DNA of 6,995 nucleotides from Clostridiales bacterium UBA4821 (GTDB lineage: Bacteria > Bacillota > Clostridia > Acetivibrionales > UBA4821): positions 1 to 6,995 of the forward strand of contig DHFP01000074.1 in assembly GCA_002402315.1 (NCBI GenBank), in the 5' to 3' direction. The notes under the pieces are model-generated. The model was not told where the DNA came from, did no database searches, and saw only the letters and a program-made list of their open reading frames with translations. Positions 5,493-6,995 of the stretch are shown one piece after another. Made by a program: the position numbers and the translations under genes. The first letter of the stretch is position 1; each line of letters begins with the position of its first letter.

Positions 5493-6263
5493 GCAATGGT
5501 CACACTCACTAATATCCATCTTCTTTATCATATCTATTATTACTTTTCTTACCTTATCATTATTTTCCTTGAATACTTTAAGAACCTCTTCCTCTGTTAC
5601 AGGCTTAATTTCATCATGGCCTTCGATGCCTGCATCATAATCAGTTACCAGAGCGATATTTGCGTAACAAATACCAGCCTCCCGGGCCAGGTATGCCTCC
5701 GGATACTGTGTCATATTAACTACGTGCCATCCCATCTTTGAACACCATCTACTCTCAGCCTTTGTATTAAATCTTGGCCCCTGGATAACAACTACTGTTC
5801 CGCTTTCATGAACACTTACACCCTGTTCTTTACACGTATCTATAGCTAATTCCCTTAGATTAGGGCAATATGGTTCTACCGGACTAACATGACTACATAC
5901 CGGCCATTCAATGAATGTGTCCTGCCTTCCCCAAGTCCTGTCAACAAACTGGTCACAAACAACAAAATCCCCTGGTTTGATATGCAGTTGTAAGCTTCCG
6001 GATGCGGTTGGTCCAATTATTTTCTTTACCCCGAGCTGTCTCATTGCATCAATATTTGCCCTGTATGGTATATTATGCGGAGGATATGTATGTTGTTTAC
6101 CATGTCTGGGTAAAAACGCAACCCTTTTCCCGTCTATCTCAGCCAACGCAACCTTATCGCTTGGTTTTCCATAAGGAGTCTCAATTTTTATTTCTTGCAC
6201 ATCATCCAGAAAAGAATAAAAACCCGAGCCTCCAAACACTCCTACATCAGCCTTAAAATTCAT
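5478..6263 (-). CDS. mtnP: S-methyl-5'-thioadenosine phosphorylase
   Basis: This cytosolic enzyme of the PNP/MTAP phosphorylase family splits methylthioadenosine with phosphate into adenine and 5-methylthioribose-1-phosphate, recycling the by-product of polyamine and other SAM-using reactions. At 261 residues it has the family's usual length. Visible motifs are the phosphate loop GVFGGSGFY (8-16), LPRHGKQH (51-58, with phosphate-binding Arg and His), TASGS (86-90), DQFVDRT (104-110), QGPRFNTKAES (161-171), the ribose-side NMTQYPEAYLARE (183-195) and TDYD (207-210). The Asp-containing TDYD is the adenine-type base recognition motif seen in MTAP, rather than the Asn of guanine/hypoxanthine PNPs. 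The C-terminus carries a CDHC pair (C254, C257), reminiscent of the C-terminal cysteines of some archaeal MTAPs. The ATG at 6263 follows GGGAGG at about six bases. A promoter lies at 6304-6331 and the leader is short. MTAP is much the best call, though related nucleosides could also be used. Confidence 0.95.
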   Translation of the reverse strand: MNFKADVGVFGGSGFYSFLDDVQEIKIETPYGKPSDKVALAEIDGKRVAFLPRHGKQHTYPPHNIPYRANIDAMRQLGVKKIIGPTASGSLQLHIKPGDFVVCDQFVDRTWGRQDTFIEWPVCSHVSPVEPYCPNLRELAIDTCKEQGVSVHESGTVVVIQGPRFNTKAESRWCSKMGWHVVNMTQYPEAYLAREAGICYANIALVTDYDAGIEGHDEIKPVTEEEVLKVFKENNDKVRKVIIDMIKKMDISECDHCKNLP

Positions 6264-6303
6264 ATTTGCCCTCCCGAATTATTATCAAAATAAATACATA
6301 ATA

Positions 6304-6331
6304 ATTATACATTACCTTACATAGGAGTCAA
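6304..6331 (-). promoter_or_regulatory. SigA-type promoter for mtnP
   Basis: On the minus strand TTGACT (rc of 6326-6331) and a consensus TATAAT (rc of 6304-6309) are separated by 16 bases. Transcription would start near 6297, only about 34 bases before the ATG. No room is left for a SAM or other riboswitch. Confidence 0.75.
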
Positions 6332-6340
6332 TAAAATGTA

Positions 6341-6350
6341 TTCAATTGAA
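6341..6350. promoter_or_regulatory. Short palindrome TTCAATTGAA, possible operator
   Basis: This perfect 10-bp palindrome lies ten bases upstream of the mtnP -35 box, in the gap shared with the divergent gene at 6399. TTGAAT (6346-6351), which overlaps it, could with CACAAT at 6370-6375 (18-base spacing) form a weak plus-strand promoter. A 10-bp AT-rich palindrome can occur by chance. Confidence 0.3.
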
Positions 6351-6398
6351 TAGAACTACTTTTTTGGGGCACAATAATCTTAAAAAAGGGAGTTGGAA

Positions 6399-6647
6399 AT
6401 GAGTAAAGAAACTTACCTGGAAGTTCGTGAAAATCTTAAAAAAATATATAGTATAGTTAATGACGTAATTAACTCATATGAAAGACAAAAGGATAGCCTT
6501 ACCGAGGATCAGAAGGGTAACTATATGGCCGCAACGATGATAAAGCTTGGTGAGATTAGCAGTATACTTCAAATTGATATTCACAGGCTCGATATGATTT
6601 TCTCAATTAATAATATCAATTCAAAAGTAAGCTATAAGACACAATAA
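6399..6647 (+). CDS. Hypothetical small helical protein, 82 residues
   Basis: I do not recognise the family. ATG at 6399 is preferred over the in-frame TTG at 6393, because GGGAG (6388-6392) then lies six bases upstream; the TTG would sit on top of that site. The product has no signal peptide or membrane segment and few beta-formers. It reads as two or three amphipathic helices (YLEVRENLKKIYSIVNDVIN, then GNYMAATMIKLGEISSILQI). The conserved-looking stretch KGNYMAATMIKLGEIS could pack into a small helical bundle or dimer. The gene is divergent from mtnP and is followed after 36 bases by a small membrane protein gene in the same direction, so the two may be co-transcribed. Confidence 0.75.
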   Translation: MSKETYLEVRENLKKIYSIVNDVINSYERQKDSLTEDQKGNYMAATMIKLGEISSILQIDIHRLDMIFSINNINSKVSYKTQ

Positions 6648-6683
6648 GGTTAAATCTAAAATGAACTACTTAGGAGGTCGGCT

Positions 6684-6950
6684 ATGTTAGGATTTATTTC
6701 AACTATAGTAATTGCAATAGTTATTTCGTTGATTGCATACGCTATTGCTGGGAATAAGATTTTGAACGGATTTTGGGGTGCCGTGCCCCTTGGAATTTTA
6801 GGAGCATGGATAGGAGCCTATGTACCCATTTTTCAGAGCTACGGGCCATCAGTTGATAATGCAGCATTAATCCCCTCTGCTATAGGAGCTGCTTTGCTCA
6901 TAGGAATCTTTGGCTTGTTTAGAAAACCAATTTCCCAAATGACACAGTAG
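6684..6950 (+). CDS. Small three-helix membrane protein, GlsB/YeaQ/YmgE-like
   Basis: The 88-residue product is almost entirely hydrophobic. It has likely transmembrane helices at about 2-22 (LGFISTIVIAIVISLIAYAI), 28-51 (GFWGAVPLGILGAWIGAYV) and 60-80 (AALIPSAIGAALLIGIFGLF), then a short basic tail (RKPISQMTQ). Length, the MLGFI start, the three glycine-rich helices and the GAVPLGILGAWIGA segment resemble the GlsB/YeaQ/YmgE (transglycosylase-associated) family. These are small inner-membrane proteins of poorly known function, some linked to stress. The family call rests on general pattern, not on a unique motif. AGGAGGT at 6672-6678 is five bases before the ATG and marks it as well translated. 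It lies 36 bases after the preceding gene. Confidence 0.72.
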   Translation: MLGFISTIVIAIVISLIAYAIAGNKILNGFWGAVPLGILGAWIGAYVPIFQSYGPSVDNAALIPSAIGAALLIGIFGLFRKPISQMTQ

Positions 6951-6995
6951 GTTAAGGGCAAGCGGGGACGGCAGACTGCGTAAAAACCAAAAATA
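6951..6995. other. Right-edge sequence, locally GC-rich
   Basis: After the last stop codon the sequence becomes locally rich in G and C (GGGCAAGCGGGGACGGCAGA near 6956-6975). I see no stem with a U-tract that would end the two-gene transcript. GGGGACGG resembles the start of intergenic palindromic repeats common in Firmicutes, but too little is visible to call one. Confidence 0.3.

Noticed and set aside
5478..5741. Plus-strand open frame (5427-5741) running over the mtnP region
   Set aside because: It is antisense to strongly conserved mtnP codons, has no ribosome site, and its composition looks unlike protein.
6264..6303. Riboswitch upstream of mtnP
   Set aside because: The predicted start site leaves only about 34 bases, too short for any known SAM-type element.
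1..6995. CRISPR array, tRNA, phage or defence cluster
   Set aside because: No spaced direct repeats, tRNA-like folds, or nuclease, helicase or phage genes are visible on either strand.

Overview
The window looks like chromosomal DNA of a low-GC Firmicute, most likely a member of the Clostridia. The evidence is the AT-rich intergenic sequence, strong AGGAGG-type ribosome binding sites, vegetative (SigA-type) promoters, and the protein complement. No species can be named from the sequence alone.

Layout. Positions 1-1020 hold a decayed IS1182-family transposase on the minus strand, broken by several frameshifts and an internal deletion and running off the left edge. After an AT-rich gap comes an intact PLP-dependent cysteine synthase of the CysM type (1272-2180, minus). 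Its promoter appears to lie inside the 3' remnant of an RND efflux transporter gene (2219 to about 2670, minus). That remnant abuts a 5'-truncated RelE-type toxin gene (about 2671-2878, plus), so a rearrangement joint sits near 2670. A doubtful 37-residue ORF and a 20-bp perfect hairpin follow. Next is full-length glmS (3088-4908, minus), with its own promoter and a short leader in which no glmS ribozyme can be seen. A divergent orphan ORF of 90 residues (5197-5469, plus) converges on an intact methylthioadenosine phosphorylase gene (mtnP, 5478-6263, minus). The terminator hairpin between them overlaps the end of mtnP. Two small plus-strand genes close the window: an unknown 82-residue helical protein (6399-6647) and an 88-residue three-helix membrane protein resembling the GlsB/YeaQ/YmgE (transglycosylase-associated) family (6684-6950).

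How the genes fit together. The intact enzymes are housekeeping functions. GlmS supplies glucosamine-6-phosphate for the cell wall, CysM makes cysteine, and MtnP recycles methylthioadenosine from polyamine and SAM metabolism. They appear to be single transcription units rather than one operon. The left half is a zone of genome decay with three broken genes (IS, RND pump, toxin).

I see no CRISPR array, tRNA or rRNA, and no convincing new multi-gene system. The best leads are the truncation joint near 2670, the promoter inside the pump remnant, the ribozyme-less glmS leader with heptamer repeats, the repeats between the divergent glmS and orphan promoters, and the orphan ORF itself.
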